The translations under genes were made by a program, and so were the position numbers. Positions 18,637 to 26,050 of a stretch of DNA of 64,000 nt are shown here, in pieces (within the stretch, counting starts at the first letter, position 1; each line of letters opens with the position of its first letter). The stretch comes from JACDCA01 sp963810305 (GTDB lineage Bacteria > Acidobacteriota > Vicinamibacteria > Vicinamibacterales > 2-12-FULL-66-21). Under the pieces are notes generated by a model. The model was not told where the DNA came from. It did not search any database and saw nothing but the letters and a program-made list of their open reading frames with translations. Where the stretch lies: positions 1 through 64,000 of the forward strand of contig CAWEMY010000008.1 of the NCBI GenBank assembly GCA_963810305.1. Direction: 5' to 3'.

Positions 18637-19014
18637 ATGAGATCGGCCTACGTGTCCGGCCGCGTGCCTGCGCGTTACGAGCGGTTGGTGACTAAACAGG
18701 CACGCGCCGCTCGGACCTCAAAGAGCGATCTCGTCGCGCGATACGTCATCGAAAAGAGTCTCGAAACCGAGTTTCCTGGAATCTCCTTTCGCGATTCGCT
18801 TTCAGGCCGGGAAGCGTACCTGACCGGCCATCGTGTCGCCGTGTGGGAAGTGGTCGTCGTGCACGAGGAAACCAAATCGGTGGAGAAGACAGCGAGCCAC
18901 TACCGGTGGCCGCGCGTGCTCGTCAAGCGAGCGTTGGCATACGCCAAGACCTTCCCCGAAGAAATCCACACCGCGCGTGACGAAGAGACCGGCACAGCCT
19001 CGGCTGCTCGCTGA
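18637..19014 (+). CDS. DUF433-domain antitoxin
   Basis: 125 residues. The N-terminus RVPARYERLVTKQARAARTS is an Arc-like or helical segment, and the C-terminal half RVAVWEVVVVHEETKSVEKT then HYRWPRVLVKRALAYAKTFP is the DUF433 winged-helix core that binds operator DNA and the toxin. It overlaps the DUF5615 toxin gene by 38 bases. DUF433/DUF5615 pairs are recognised as VapBC-like toxin-antitoxin modules on comparative grounds; biochemical proof for this branch is thin. The start ATG at 18637 is preferred over the upstream frame from 18556 because the promoter and operators lie in between. Confidence 0.8.
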   Translation: MRSAYVSGRVPARYERLVTKQARAARTSKSDLVARYVIEKSLETEFPGISFRDSLSGREAYLTGHRVAVWEVVVVHEETKSVEKTASHYRWPRVLVKRALAYAKTFPEEIHTARDEETGTASAAR

Positions 19015-19372
19015 CGAGAATACGTCGCATCGATTCGTCTCGGCCTGCACACGTTTGCGCCGGGATTTTCCGGTCCTTCACATCGCACGGTGGCAAGACG
19101 GATCCTGGCTTGGCCTGGACGATCAGGCCCTGTTGATCTCCTGCGCCGAAGCCCGTTTGGTGCTCGTCGCCTTTGATCGCGCAACGCTCCCGTGGCACGC
19201 GGGCCAGGTGCTGCGCGCGGGGGAAAGTCACGGCGGCCTCATCCTGTTCCGCCGCAGCGTTCAGAGTACGAACTACGGCGAGCAAGCGCGCCTGCTGACC
19301 GGGTTCTGGTTCAATGAAGGTCGCGCTTGGGATTGGATGAACCGAATCGTCTACCTGCCGAAATCGCCGTGA
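18977..19372 (+). CDS. DUF5615 PIN-like toxin
   Basis: 131 residues from a GTG inside the antitoxin gene. PIN-like fold with the first acidic motif RLLADENTSHRFVSACTRL (D-E-N near residue 12), RDFPVLHIARWQDGSWLGLD near 30, and LVLVAFDRATLPWHAGQVLR near 60, where the aspartate of FDR is the second acidic residue. A C-terminal GFWFNEGRAWDWMNRIVYLP completes it. Such proteins are predicted RNases paired with DUF433 antitoxins. The 38-base overlap with the antitoxin gene implies coupled translation. The longer frame from 18833 is an overlap artefact. Confidence 0.8.
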   Translation: MTKRPAQPRLLADENTSHRFVSACTRLRRDFPVLHIARWQDGSWLGLDDQALLISCAEARLVLVAFDRATLPWHAGQVLRAGESHGGLILFRRSVQSTNYGEQARLLTGFWFNEGRAWDWMNRIVYLPKSP

Positions 19373-19418
19373 CCACTTGAATGTCGCTCGGGACAGGCAC
19401 AGACCTCGCGCCCTGGTC

Positions 19419-19498
19419 GGACGTGCGACGTGCGACGTGCGACGTGCGACGTGCGACGTGCCACGTGCCACGTGCTACGTGCCACGTGCTACGTACTG
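19419..19498. repeat. Heptamer array (ACGTGCG to ACGTGCT)
   Basis: About eleven 7-bp units: five near-perfect GACGTGC units, then CCACGTG and CTACGTG variants. It lies between the DUF5615 toxin stop and the leaderless promoter of the methyltransferase, ending 22 bases before the -10 hexamer. Confidence 0.88.
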
Positions 19499-19520
19499 AC
19501 TTGAGACCGCGGACCTGACG

Positions 19521-19526
19521 TATTCT
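19521..19526 (+). promoter_or_regulatory. -10 element of leaderless methyltransferase gene
   Basis: TATTCT followed by exactly six bases (GCCGAG) and the GTG start at 19533. The -35 region abuts the end of the heptamer array. A near-copy of this element lies at 9978-9983. Confidence 0.5.
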
Positions 19527-19532
19527 GCCGAG

Positions 19533-20516
19533 GTGTTTGAGAGGCTCGGGTCACTCCCCCGCCGTCTGCGATGGGCGCTGCACAAGTGGAATCCCGCCGC
19601 GGACCGCGAGTTTCATGATGCGCTGTTCGGCGTCCAGCGATACGATCCGTTCTCGTTTGCCTACCCCGGCTACATCACGATCCGCAGGTTTGCGGAGCTG
19701 ACCGAACCGTATCTCGCCGGCGTCCGCGCCGCCGTGGACCTTGGCTGCGGCCCTGGGGAAATCACCTGCGAGCTGGCGCGGCGCAACCCGGACATCTCCT
19801 TCGTCGGCGTCGATCACAGCGACGCGGCCATCGCGCGCGCGCGAGAACACCAGGCGTCGCTCGCCCTGACGAACCTCGACTTCCGAACCGGGGACGTATC
19901 CGCATTCTCTCCGGAATCAGCCGACATCGTGCTCATGTTCGACTCCTTCCATCACCTGCTCGACCCGGCCGCGTTCGTGCGGGCACTGAGGCCGTCGGTG
20001 CCGAAGTTTCTGCTGGTCGAACCCGCCGGCGACTGGCTGGGCGGCTGGCAGAAGACCCTCGAATTCGACTGGATCCCGCTCGACATCGACGCAATGCGCG
20101 CACGACTCGAATGGCAACTGAATGTCGAGACGCCTCTTGACTCGACCACCACTGCCACCGAGGAAAAAGGACAACCGGTCGAGCACCGCTACACACTGTC
20201 CGATCTGGAGGGATTCTTCGAAGGCTACGGCCTTGACGTGAGAGGGACGATCGCGGGTATCGGCGAATACCCGCCCAACCCCTACTCGACGAGCGCCCTC
20301 CGCGAGGACTTCGGCAGGATCGCGGCAGACACACTCGCAGCGATCGAGAACCTGCTCGTGAAGCACGACCTCGATCTGCATGCGAAGCATTGGGTGATCT
20401 TCGCCGAGCGGGACACACCGCACCGGTTGCGTACGCCGCGCGCCATCAACCCGCGGACATCGGACCCACCCGAACGATTACAGGGCGCCCATGACGTCGA
20501 GTACAGGAGACTATGA
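19533..20516 (+). CDS. SAM-dependent class I methyltransferase
   Basis: 327 residues. The Rossmann methyltransferase core is clear: motif I AAVDLGCGPGEITCELARR near residue 66, motif II SFVGVDHSDAAIARARE near 91, LDFRTGDVSAF near 114, and ADIVLMFDSFHHLLDPAAFV near 127. The N-terminal 60 residues (WALHKWNPAADREFHDALFG) and C-terminal 130 residues form extra lobes. Substrate unknown; the downstream overlapping gene encodes an Ig-like beta-sandwich of the kind attached to glycan enzymes, so a role in lipid or polysaccharide modification is possible (inference). GTG start six bases after a -10 box, with no ribosome site, points to leaderless translation. Confidence 0.85.
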   Translation: MFERLGSLPRRLRWALHKWNPAADREFHDALFGVQRYDPFSFAYPGYITIRRFAELTEPYLAGVRAAVDLGCGPGEITCELARRNPDISFVGVDHSDAAIARAREHQASLALTNLDFRTGDVSAFSPESADIVLMFDSFHHLLDPAAFVRALRPSVPKFLLVEPAGDWLGGWQKTLEFDWIPLDIDAMRARLEWQLNVETPLDSTTTATEEKGQPVEHRYTLSDLEGFFEGYGLDVRGTIAGIGEYPPNPYSTSALREDFGRIAADTLAAIENLLVKHDLDLHAKHWVIFAERDTPHRLRTPRAINPRTSDPPERLQGAHDVEYRRL

Positions 20517-20862
20517 AGGACCAACCGAAGTCGCGGCCTCGACCGTCTTTTCGGCCACGCTGACGCTCACCAACCGAAGCTGGCGTCCCTGGAGCAGTCA
20601 CGCTGACAGGCCCCCCGTGTTCGTCAGCTATCACTGGCTTCAGGACGACGGCACGATGGCGATCGAGGATGGCCGACGCAGCCCGCTTCCTCGCACGCTG
20701 CTGCCGGGAGAAACGCTGACGATGACGCTGACGGTTGAAGCCCCGCCGCGCGCCGGAAGCTACATCCTCGCCGCCGATCTCGTCGAAGAGGGAGTGACGT
20801 GGTTCAGCCGCGCCGGCGCGCGGATGCTGAGAGTACGAACAAGGGTTAGACCGTCCTCCTGA
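20491..20862 (+). CDS. Small beta-sandwich protein, polysaccharide-enzyme C-terminal type
   Basis: 123 residues. The segment VFSATLTLTNRSWRPWSSHA, then VFVSYHWLQDDGTMAIEDGR, LPGETLTMTLTVEAPPRAGS and YILAADLVEEGVTWFS has the alternating pattern of an immunoglobulin-like fold. This pattern is often seen as a C-terminal domain on polysaccharide export ATPases and glycosyltransferases. Here it is a free-standing gene whose start overlaps the methyltransferase stop by 26 bases, so the two are co-translated and may form one complex. No catalytic residues are visible. Function unknown. Confidence 0.7.
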   Translation: MTSSTGDYEGPTEVAASTVFSATLTLTNRSWRPWSSHADRPPVFVSYHWLQDDGTMAIEDGRRSPLPRTLLPGETLTMTLTVEAPPRAGSYILAADLVEEGVTWFSRAGARMLRVRTRVRPSS

Positions 20863-20864
20863 GC

Positions 20865-21815
20865 TTACTTGTGCACGAGTGACGTTGCCTTCGAAGCAAC
20901 TTCCCCCTCCTGCGCGGCGACCGGGGCCGACGGCAGCGCAAGAACGAGCGCCGGCGCAAGACAGAGTACGCGATAGGTCACCGATCCCATGCGTGGGCCC
21001 AGCATCGGCGAGCCGTGTAGATTGAGCACGATCAGCCCGGCCTGACGATCCCGCGCCAGCTTCGCAATCTCTTCGGCAGGATCTCCAAAGGCGACCAGGG
21101 CCTCGGTATGAAGGCCGGACGGCATCGAGGTCAACATCGCGTTGAGCGCGTCTTCCGCCCGCGTCCGCCGCTCGTTGTCGATGCTGGCAAGATGCAGCCT
21201 GGCGGCGAGGGGACTTCGAATCGGTTCGACCACGTGCGTCAGGAGCAGCGGCACCTTCAGCGCCTCGGCAATGTCACGACCGAGAGTCACGGTGTGCGCC
21301 GACCCGGAGGTCATGTCGACGGGTACCAGGACCCGTCGGACGATGCGCTGAAGCTCGTCGAAGTCGCGCGGGACGTCGAGCGCCGGCGGTGTGGCGAGCA
21401 CCGGGATCGTCGTTTCGCGGAGCACGCGCTCGGTCGTCGATCCAAAAAACAGCTTCCGCATCCCGGTGAGGCCATGCGTGCTCATCACGATCAGGTCACA
21501 GCCGCGTTCGTGCGCGAGATGCAGGATTTCCTTGGCCGGCTTGCCCACTGCCACCTCGTAGTGCACGTCGGCGGTCTTCAACGGGTTCTCGCCGATGGCG
21601 CGCCGCGCGAAATGGGCAAGCTCGCGACGCGTTTCCTCGGCGTCCCATACGACACCGGTCCCGAGATCCACCGCTTCTGTCAGCAGCGGGTCTTCGACCG
21701 CGAGGACGATCAGGCGGCTGGCGAAGTGCTCTGCCACCAGGACAGCGCAGCGCAGGGCCGCACGGCTGCCATCGGAGAAATCAACGGGACACAACACGGT
21801 GGGCCGGACAGTCAT
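20865..21815 (-). CDS. Universal stress protein, tandem UspA domains
   Basis: 316 residues from the ATG at 21813-21815, which has the ribosome site AGGGAGG seven bases upstream. Two UspA folds in tandem: the first runs PTVLCPVDFSDGSRAALRCA to DLIVMSTHGLTGMRKLFFGS, with the G-2x-G-9x-G(S/T) nucleotide-binding pattern in the last stretch. The second runs RVLVPVDMTSGSAHTVTLG to AGLIVLNLHGSPMLGPRMGS. The final 25 residues (VAAQEGEVASKATSLVHK) are an extra tail. Tandem USPs bind ATP and help cells survive stress or growth arrest. It ends two bases from the convergent beta-sandwich gene. Confidence 0.92.
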   Translation of the reverse strand: MTVRPTVLCPVDFSDGSRAALRCAVLVAEHFASRLIVLAVEDPLLTEAVDLGTGVVWDAEETRRELAHFARRAIGENPLKTADVHYEVAVGKPAKEILHLAHERGCDLIVMSTHGLTGMRKLFFGSTTERVLRETTIPVLATPPALDVPRDFDELQRIVRRVLVPVDMTSGSAHTVTLGRDIAEALKVPLLLTHVVEPIRSPLAARLHLASIDNERRTRAEDALNAMLTSMPSGLHTEALVAFGDPAEEIAKLARDRQAGLIVLNLHGSPMLGPRMGSVTYRVLCLAPALVLALPSAPVAAQEGEVASKATSLVHK

Positions 21816-21861
21816 GCAACCTCCCTGCTCTGAATCCACTTTACAACTCAACGCCCCGACC

Positions 21862-21890
21862 TTGCGTCTCGACGAAGATCTTCGTACATT
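21862..21890 (+). promoter_or_regulatory. Leaderless promoter of erythromycin-esterase-like gene
   Basis: TTGCGT (21862-21867), 17-base spacer, TACATT (21885-21890), then exactly six bases and the GTG at 21897. Confidence 0.5.
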
Positions 21891-21896
21891 GGACGG

Positions 21897-23174
21897 GTGA
21901 CCTGCTGTTCCCGGCGTGAGTTTCTGGAACGCGCGGCGCTGGCCTGCGGTGTGCTGGTTGCGCGCCAACCCAATTCCCTCCCGGGTGTTTCAGAGATCGC
22001 GCTGGACTCGCCGAACTTCACGGATCTTCAGTTTTTCAGGCAGCTTCTCTCGAACGTTCAGATCGTGCAGCTCGGTGAGAACGGTCACGGCACCGCCGAA
22101 GCTGCGCGTCTGCGCGTTCGCATCGCGCGCTACCTGTGCGAGGAGCTCGGCTTCGACGTCCTCGCCTTCGAATCGTCGCTCTTCCTTTGTCACCTTGCCG
22201 ACTCGCGCACCAAAGATGCAGAGCCTCAGCGAACGTTGACGACCTCGCTGGTTGGCGTCTGGCACACGCGGGAAGTCTTGCCGCTCTTCGAATCGCTGGC
22301 GGACTGGCGAAAGGCTGGAAGGCCGGTTCGTCTGGCGGGGTTCGACGTCCAGCCGATCGGCCCGAATCGCAAACTTCGACCCGCATTCTTTGCGGATCTC
22401 GTGTCGCCACTGGATGCCGAGTACGGACGGACCGTGCTGGCGCTCGATTCGGAGTTTCTCAGCGCCTATGACAAGGGCAGTTCCGCCCGACGCGAACATC
22501 TGCGGGCAAATGGCGAACGGTTAGCCGCCGGCTACGACCGCCTCGCTGCGTTTATCAGCGACAAACTGGAGCCGCTGCAAAAGCAAGCCGGGCGCGACGC
22601 CGCGCTCGTGGCAGGCCAGGAGGCACGGTCGATGGCCGCGTATGCGCGTTTTCAAGCCGCCGGAAATATGCGGGATTACGCGGAGATCCGCGACCGGGGC
22701 ATGTTCGAGAACCTCAGGTTCCTGGCGGAAGATCTCTTCCCGGGCAGGAAGATCATCGTCTGGGGCCACAACTATCATTTGCGTCACGCGAACGCCGCGA
22801 TTCCTGCCAGCAAAGAGATCTTTCCCGGAGTGCAGGCGAGCTCGATGGGGACGTGGACGCGAGCCCACTTCGGCGCGAAAGTGTTCACGATCGGGCAATA
22901 CGAAGGAACAGGAACGGCGCTCGACAACAGCCGCAAGGAATATCCGATCGCACCGCCCGCCGCCGGAACCCTCGAGGACCGGCTTTCTCAGCTATCGAAG
23001 CGGCCTGTGTTCGTCGACATTCGCCAGGCGGCTGCGACGAGACGAGGCGAGTGGCTGAATCAGCCTCTGACCGCCAGATTCAACGGCCAGCACCCGGAAA
23101 CCCTCATCCCCTCAGCACAATACGATGGGCTGCTGATGATTTCCGAAGTCACGCCCCCCCGTTTCCTGTATTGA
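21897..23174 (+). CDS. Erythromycin-esterase-family protein with Tat-like leader
   Basis: 425 residues. The leader CSRREFLERAALACGVLVA has a twin-arginine-like start (RREFL) and a hydrophobic stretch, so the protein is probably exported. The catalytic scaffold of the EreA/EreB superfamily is present: VQLGENGHGTAEAARLRVRI with the glutamate and histidine of the active site, VLAFESSLFL, VWHTREVLPLFESLADWR, and KIIVWGHNYHLRHANAAIPA. In Ere enzymes this set hydrolyses macrolide lactones, but most chromosomal members have unknown substrates and resistance should not be assumed. The gene is divergent from the universal stress protein gene. Its stop is immediately followed by a heptamer array. Confidence 0.88.
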   Translation: MTCCSRREFLERAALACGVLVARQPNSLPGVSEIALDSPNFTDLQFFRQLLSNVQIVQLGENGHGTAEAARLRVRIARYLCEELGFDVLAFESSLFLCHLADSRTKDAEPQRTLTTSLVGVWHTREVLPLFESLADWRKAGRPVRLAGFDVQPIGPNRKLRPAFFADLVSPLDAEYGRTVLALDSEFLSAYDKGSSARREHLRANGERLAAGYDRLAAFISDKLEPLQKQAGRDAALVAGQEARSMAAYARFQAAGNMRDYAEIRDRGMFENLRFLAEDLFPGRKIIVWGHNYHLRHANAAIPASKEIFPGVQASSMGTWTRAHFGAKVFTIGQYEGTGTALDNSRKEYPIAPPAAGTLEDRLSQLSKRPVFVDIRQAAATRRGEWLNQPLTARFNGQHPETLIPSAQYDGLLMISEVTPPRFLY

Positions 23175-23226
23175 GCACGTAAGCACGTACGCACGTGGCA
23201 CGTCGCACGTCGCACGTGAGAACGTC
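23175..23226. repeat. Heptamer array filling the gap between two convergent genes
   Basis: GCACGTA-type 7-bp units run from the base after the TGA of the esterase-like gene to the stop codon of the PD40 gene. The whole 50-base convergent gap is repeat. Confidence 0.85.
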
Positions 23227-24266
23227 TACTCCACCCACTCCGCAATGAAGACGTTGGTCTCCCCTTCTGCCTTCGCGTTGCGATTCGACGCGAACACCAG
23301 GTGTTTGCCGTCCGGCGAGAACATGGGGAAACCGTCAAAGGTTTCGTTGAAGGTGATGCGCTCGAGACTTGTCCCGTCCAGGTTGACGCGATAGATATCG
23401 AAGTTGCGCCCTTTCGGGTCGGCGATGTTCGACGCGAAGATCAGGCGCTTGCCGTCAGGATGCCACGAGGGGGCGAAGTTGGCTCCCGTGAGTTTCGTGA
23501 CCTGCGTCAGATTCCGCCCTTCGCGATCCATCACGAACAGCTCGAGCTCGGTTGGACGCCACAGTGCCTTCTTCAGCAGCGCGCGATAGTCGTCCATCTC
23601 GGCGCCCGCGTCGAGGTGGCGGCCGCGAAACGCGATCTTCGTGCCGTCCCAGGAGAAGAACGGACCGCCGTCTGGCCCCGGGCGATTCGTGAGGCGGCGC
23701 ACTCCCGAGCCGTCCGCCTTCATGGAATAGATCTCCATGTCGCCGTCCCTCACGCTGGTGAATACGATGGTGCCGTCGGGGGCGATTGTCGCTTCCGCGT
23801 CGTACCCCGGACTCTTTGTCAGATTGATCAGCCCTGACCCGTCGGCCTTCGCGCGATAGATGTCGTAAGCATCGTAAATGGGCCAGACGTAGCCACGTGA
23901 AAAGTCAGGCTTCGGCGGGCACTCGGGACCGGTCCCGTGCGTCGACGCATAAAGGATGTCCTGCCCTCCCGGATAGAAATATCCGCAGGTCGTCCGCCCC
24001 TGCCCCGTGCTCACGCGCCGTTCGCCCGTCCCGTCGATGTTGATCGTGTAGATCTGGTCGCAGGAGGCGCCCGCGCGCGTGGATTGAAAGATCAGGCGCT
24101 TCCCGTCGGGAGAGAAATACGCTTCCGCGTTCTCACCACCGTGAGTTAGTTGCCGGATATTCCTGAGGTGTTTCTCGACGCTGGAGTCCGCCGCCACAGG
24201 CCCGAGGTGGGACGCCGTGACCAGACAGAGCGCCGCTATGCCAGCAGTGAATGCGAGATTGCGCAT
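23226..24266 (-). CDS. TolB-like PD40 beta-propeller protein, exported
   Basis: 346 residues. Signal peptide NLAFTAGIAALCLVTASHLG ending near VAADSS. At least six PD40/WD40-like blades are visible from their PDG signatures: AYFSPDGKRLIFQSTRAGAS, TIAPDGTIVFTSVRDGD, FFSWDGTKIAFRGRH, SWHPDGKRLIFASNIAD, and MFSPDGKHLVFASNRNA. The domain resembles the C-terminal propeller of TolB and prolyl-oligopeptidase propellers, without a catalytic domain. It is probably a periplasmic binding or scaffold protein; the partner is unknown. It is the last of three minus-strand genes, and its stop lies at the edge of a heptamer array. Confidence 0.88.
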   Translation of the reverse strand: MRNLAFTAGIAALCLVTASHLGPVAADSSVEKHLRNIRQLTHGGENAEAYFSPDGKRLIFQSTRAGASCDQIYTINIDGTGERRVSTGQGRTTCGYFYPGGQDILYASTHGTGPECPPKPDFSRGYVWPIYDAYDIYRAKADGSGLINLTKSPGYDAEATIAPDGTIVFTSVRDGDMEIYSMKADGSGVRRLTNRPGPDGGPFFSWDGTKIAFRGRHLDAGAEMDDYRALLKKALWRPTELELFVMDREGRNLTQVTKLTGANFAPSWHPDGKRLIFASNIADPKGRNFDIYRVNLDGTSLERITFNETFDGFPMFSPDGKHLVFASNRNAKAEGETNVFIAEWVE

Positions 24267-24355
24267 GGATGTCAGAACTGTCGAAGGATAAAACCTAAGA
24301 GTACCCGATTTGCGGGAGCGGGCGTATCAAGTCGTGGCGGGAGAGCAGTTATTGG

Positions 24356-24391
24356 CGACGGAGCGACGGATCTCCTCCGTCCCCTCCGTCG
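24356..24391. terminator. Inverted repeat after the histone-H1-like gene
   Basis: CGACGGAG (24356-24363) and CTCCGTCG (24384-24391) form a perfect 8-bp stem with a 20-base loop that contains further GGA/TCC pairing. It lies 14 bases past the stop of the minus-strand H1-like gene. No T-run, so a weak terminator call. Confidence 0.4.
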
Positions 24392-24404
24392 TGCGCGATT
24401 GAGA

Positions 24405-24881
24405 TCAGCGGCGTTTTCTCGATCCTCCGCGCATCTTCTTCTTGCCTCCTCCCGAGGCTTTCTTCGAACCGCTGCGGCTGGTCTTTCGGGCCGTACTGCT
24501 CGCTCCCTTGCGGGCGCTCCCAGCGGCGCCCTTCCGGCCGGCGGTCGTCTTACCCGACCCACCGCTGGAGGCACCTTGACGCTCGCCACGTGCCGCTGCA
24601 CGACTGCCGCTGGTGCGTTTTCGGCCGCCCCCGCCAACCGATTTACGAGAGCCGGCGCCGGTGGACTTCCGGCTCCCTGATGCTCTTCGCGAACCTCCCG
24701 CGGTCCCCGAGCGTACCCCGCGATCGCTGGACGATGACTCCTCACCAGTGATCCGCCAGCCTCCGCCGACTTCCTGCTCCATCCCTGCGTCCTCGTCACC
24801 GCCAGCGCCGCCGCTGCGATCGATAGCAGTCGCGTCTCCACCCTCAACATCCCTATCCATATCGTCGTCATCACGTGCCAT
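24405..24881 (-). CDS. Histone-H1-like basic, disordered protein
   Basis: 158 residues with two halves of opposite charge. Residues 1-30 are acidic (MARDDDDMDRDVEGG, GGAGGDEDAG). The rest is a Lys/Arg/Ser/Gly/Ala repeat (GAGSRKSVGGGGRKRTSG, SARKGASSTARKTSRSGSKK) without any hydrophobic core. This composition is that of bacterial histone-H1-like nucleoid proteins, and it probably binds DNA or RNA. Low complexity makes homology claims unsafe. The ATG at 24879-24881 has a strong ribosome site (GGAGGA), and no frameshift is present in 477 bases of biased sequence, which supports real coding. It is flanked by a hairpin and by a heptamer array upstream. Confidence 0.72.
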   Translation of the reverse strand: MARDDDDMDRDVEGGDATAIDRSGGAGGDEDAGMEQEVGGGWRITGEESSSSDRGVRSGTAGGSRRASGSRKSTGAGSRKSVGGGGRKRTSGSRAAARGERQGASSGGSGKTTAGRKGAAGSARKGASSTARKTSRSGSKKASGGGKKKMRGGSRKRR

Positions 24882-24978
24882 GTAGGGGTTCCTCCTTCAG
24901 CAATCGACGCAACAAACAGGCCAAAGCATCGCGGAACCCTGGAGCAGCGCCGGCCGTAGAATACGAAGTCATTCGTAC

Positions 24979-25070
24979 ATGTAACTCCTAACTTTCTAAC
25001 GCCTAACTTCCAACTTCTAAAGTTTTAGAAGTTAGAGTTAGAGGTTAGGAGTTAGAGGTTAGGAGTTAGC
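24979..25070. repeat. Heptamer array (CTAACTC family), large inverted repeat
   Basis: The left half is TAACTCC/TAACTTT/CTAACGC-type units on the plus strand and the right half is the complement (GTTAGAG, GTTAGGA), so the array folds back on itself around AAGTTTTAGAAG. The right end supplies the last codons and the TAA of the DUF1835 gene at 25052. The same family recurs at 35835-35923. Confidence 0.88.
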
Positions 25071-26026
25071 CGAAGGCGATCCCAGCGCCAGTGTCGCTCG
25101 GTCGTAAGATGGACTCCTCCCATCCACCTGTCGATACCATTCAGCCGGATGTGATCTGTTTGTGCCGAGAGCACATCGCGTCCGGACGATGTGATTTCAA
25201 CTGTGGCGGAGGTGAACGGCAGTCGAAGGTTGTCGCCGGTCACCGTAACGAGTGGGGACGGCGCGGCGGCCATGCGCCGGACGATGGACCAGAAGGTCGA
25301 GTCGCCCATGAAAATCCGCTCCTCCATTCGTTGCGTGGCAACGAAGATGTCAGCGCTGGTCGAATGTCCCGCCAGGATCGCCGTCAGTATCTGACTTTCA
25401 CTTCTCGATAACCCATTCACGAGTCCGGGAAAGTCGTCCATATGACGATGTAACGCACCTTTCAGGAACGGGAGAATCGACAGGTCCTGGTGATTCATCC
25501 ATTCGAGAAGTGGCGTCGGGTCCGGCCCGCGAAACAGGTCCCACGCCCTGGCTCCGAGCGCGATCTGTTCCGCCGTGATCGGCCGCCGCTGCGGCAGTAG
25601 TGCCGCCAGCTCAGAGGGCGCGAGTTCCCCGAGGCCGGCGAATCGCGGCCGTCCCGGGTATTCGCCGATGCAGATGAGGCTGAAGCGCGTCTGGCCATGG
25701 CTGATCTGCGACAGCCAATGCAGATGCCTGACCAGAATCAACTGGTCGAACAGGTCGTGCTCGAACCAGAACACGAGCTCGTCGTAGTCGCCGTACCGAT
25801 CGAGCGCCGCGTCCCACGCGTCCGTATCGGGAGAACCCTCGTCAACGGATTCGCGATCGTAGGTCTCGTGGTACCGCGCGCGGATGCGGCGAAGCTCCGA
25901 GGCGGAAACGTTTGGCACCGGGCCGTCGTGGAGCACGTGGGCCCATACCGTGAACACACCGGCGACATCCGAGCGTTCGAGCGTTACGCGCGTGGAGTCC
26001 CCGTTCAGCACATGAAGCGTCCGCAT
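25052..26026 (-). CDS. DUF1835-domain protein
   Basis: 324 residues. The N-terminal 125 residues match DUF1835: LHVLNGDSTRVTLERSDVAG, VWAHVLHDGPVPNVSASELR, then DYDELVFWFEHDLFDQLILV and WLSQISHGQTRFSLICIGEY. The C-terminal half includes an HTH-like stretch LSRSESQILTAILAGHSTS and a strand-rich end. Function is unknown; such proteins are often single genes with possible nucleic-acid roles (inference). The last five residues LTPNL and the stop are encoded by the heptamer array, so the natural C-terminus has been replaced or extended by repeat. Divergent from the sulfatase-TPR gene with 24 bases between starts. Confidence 0.82.
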   Translation of the reverse strand: MRTLHVLNGDSTRVTLERSDVAGVFTVWAHVLHDGPVPNVSASELRRIRARYHETYDRESVDEGSPDTDAWDAALDRYGDYDELVFWFEHDLFDQLILVRHLHWLSQISHGQTRFSLICIGEYPGRPRFAGLGELAPSELAALLPQRRPITAEQIALGARAWDLFRGPDPTPLLEWMNHQDLSILPFLKGALHRHMDDFPGLVNGLSRSESQILTAILAGHSTSADIFVATQRMEERIFMGDSTFWSIVRRMAAAPSPLVTVTGDNLRLPFTSATVEITSSGRDVLSAQTDHIRLNGIDRWMGGVHLTTERHWRWDRLRLTPNL

Positions 26027-26038
26027 AAGTAACTTCTT

Positions 26039-26044
26039 TATACT
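26039..26044 (+). promoter_or_regulatory. -10 element of leaderless sulfatase-TPR gene
   Basis: TATACT followed by exactly six bases (GCGGCT) and the GTG at 26051. A -35 match is weak. Confidence 0.5.
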
Positions 26045-26050
26045 GCGGCT

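Noticed and set aside
21897..23174. Macrolide resistance gene
   Set aside because: The fold is EreA/B-like but most chromosomal members have unknown substrates; sequence alone does not show resistance.
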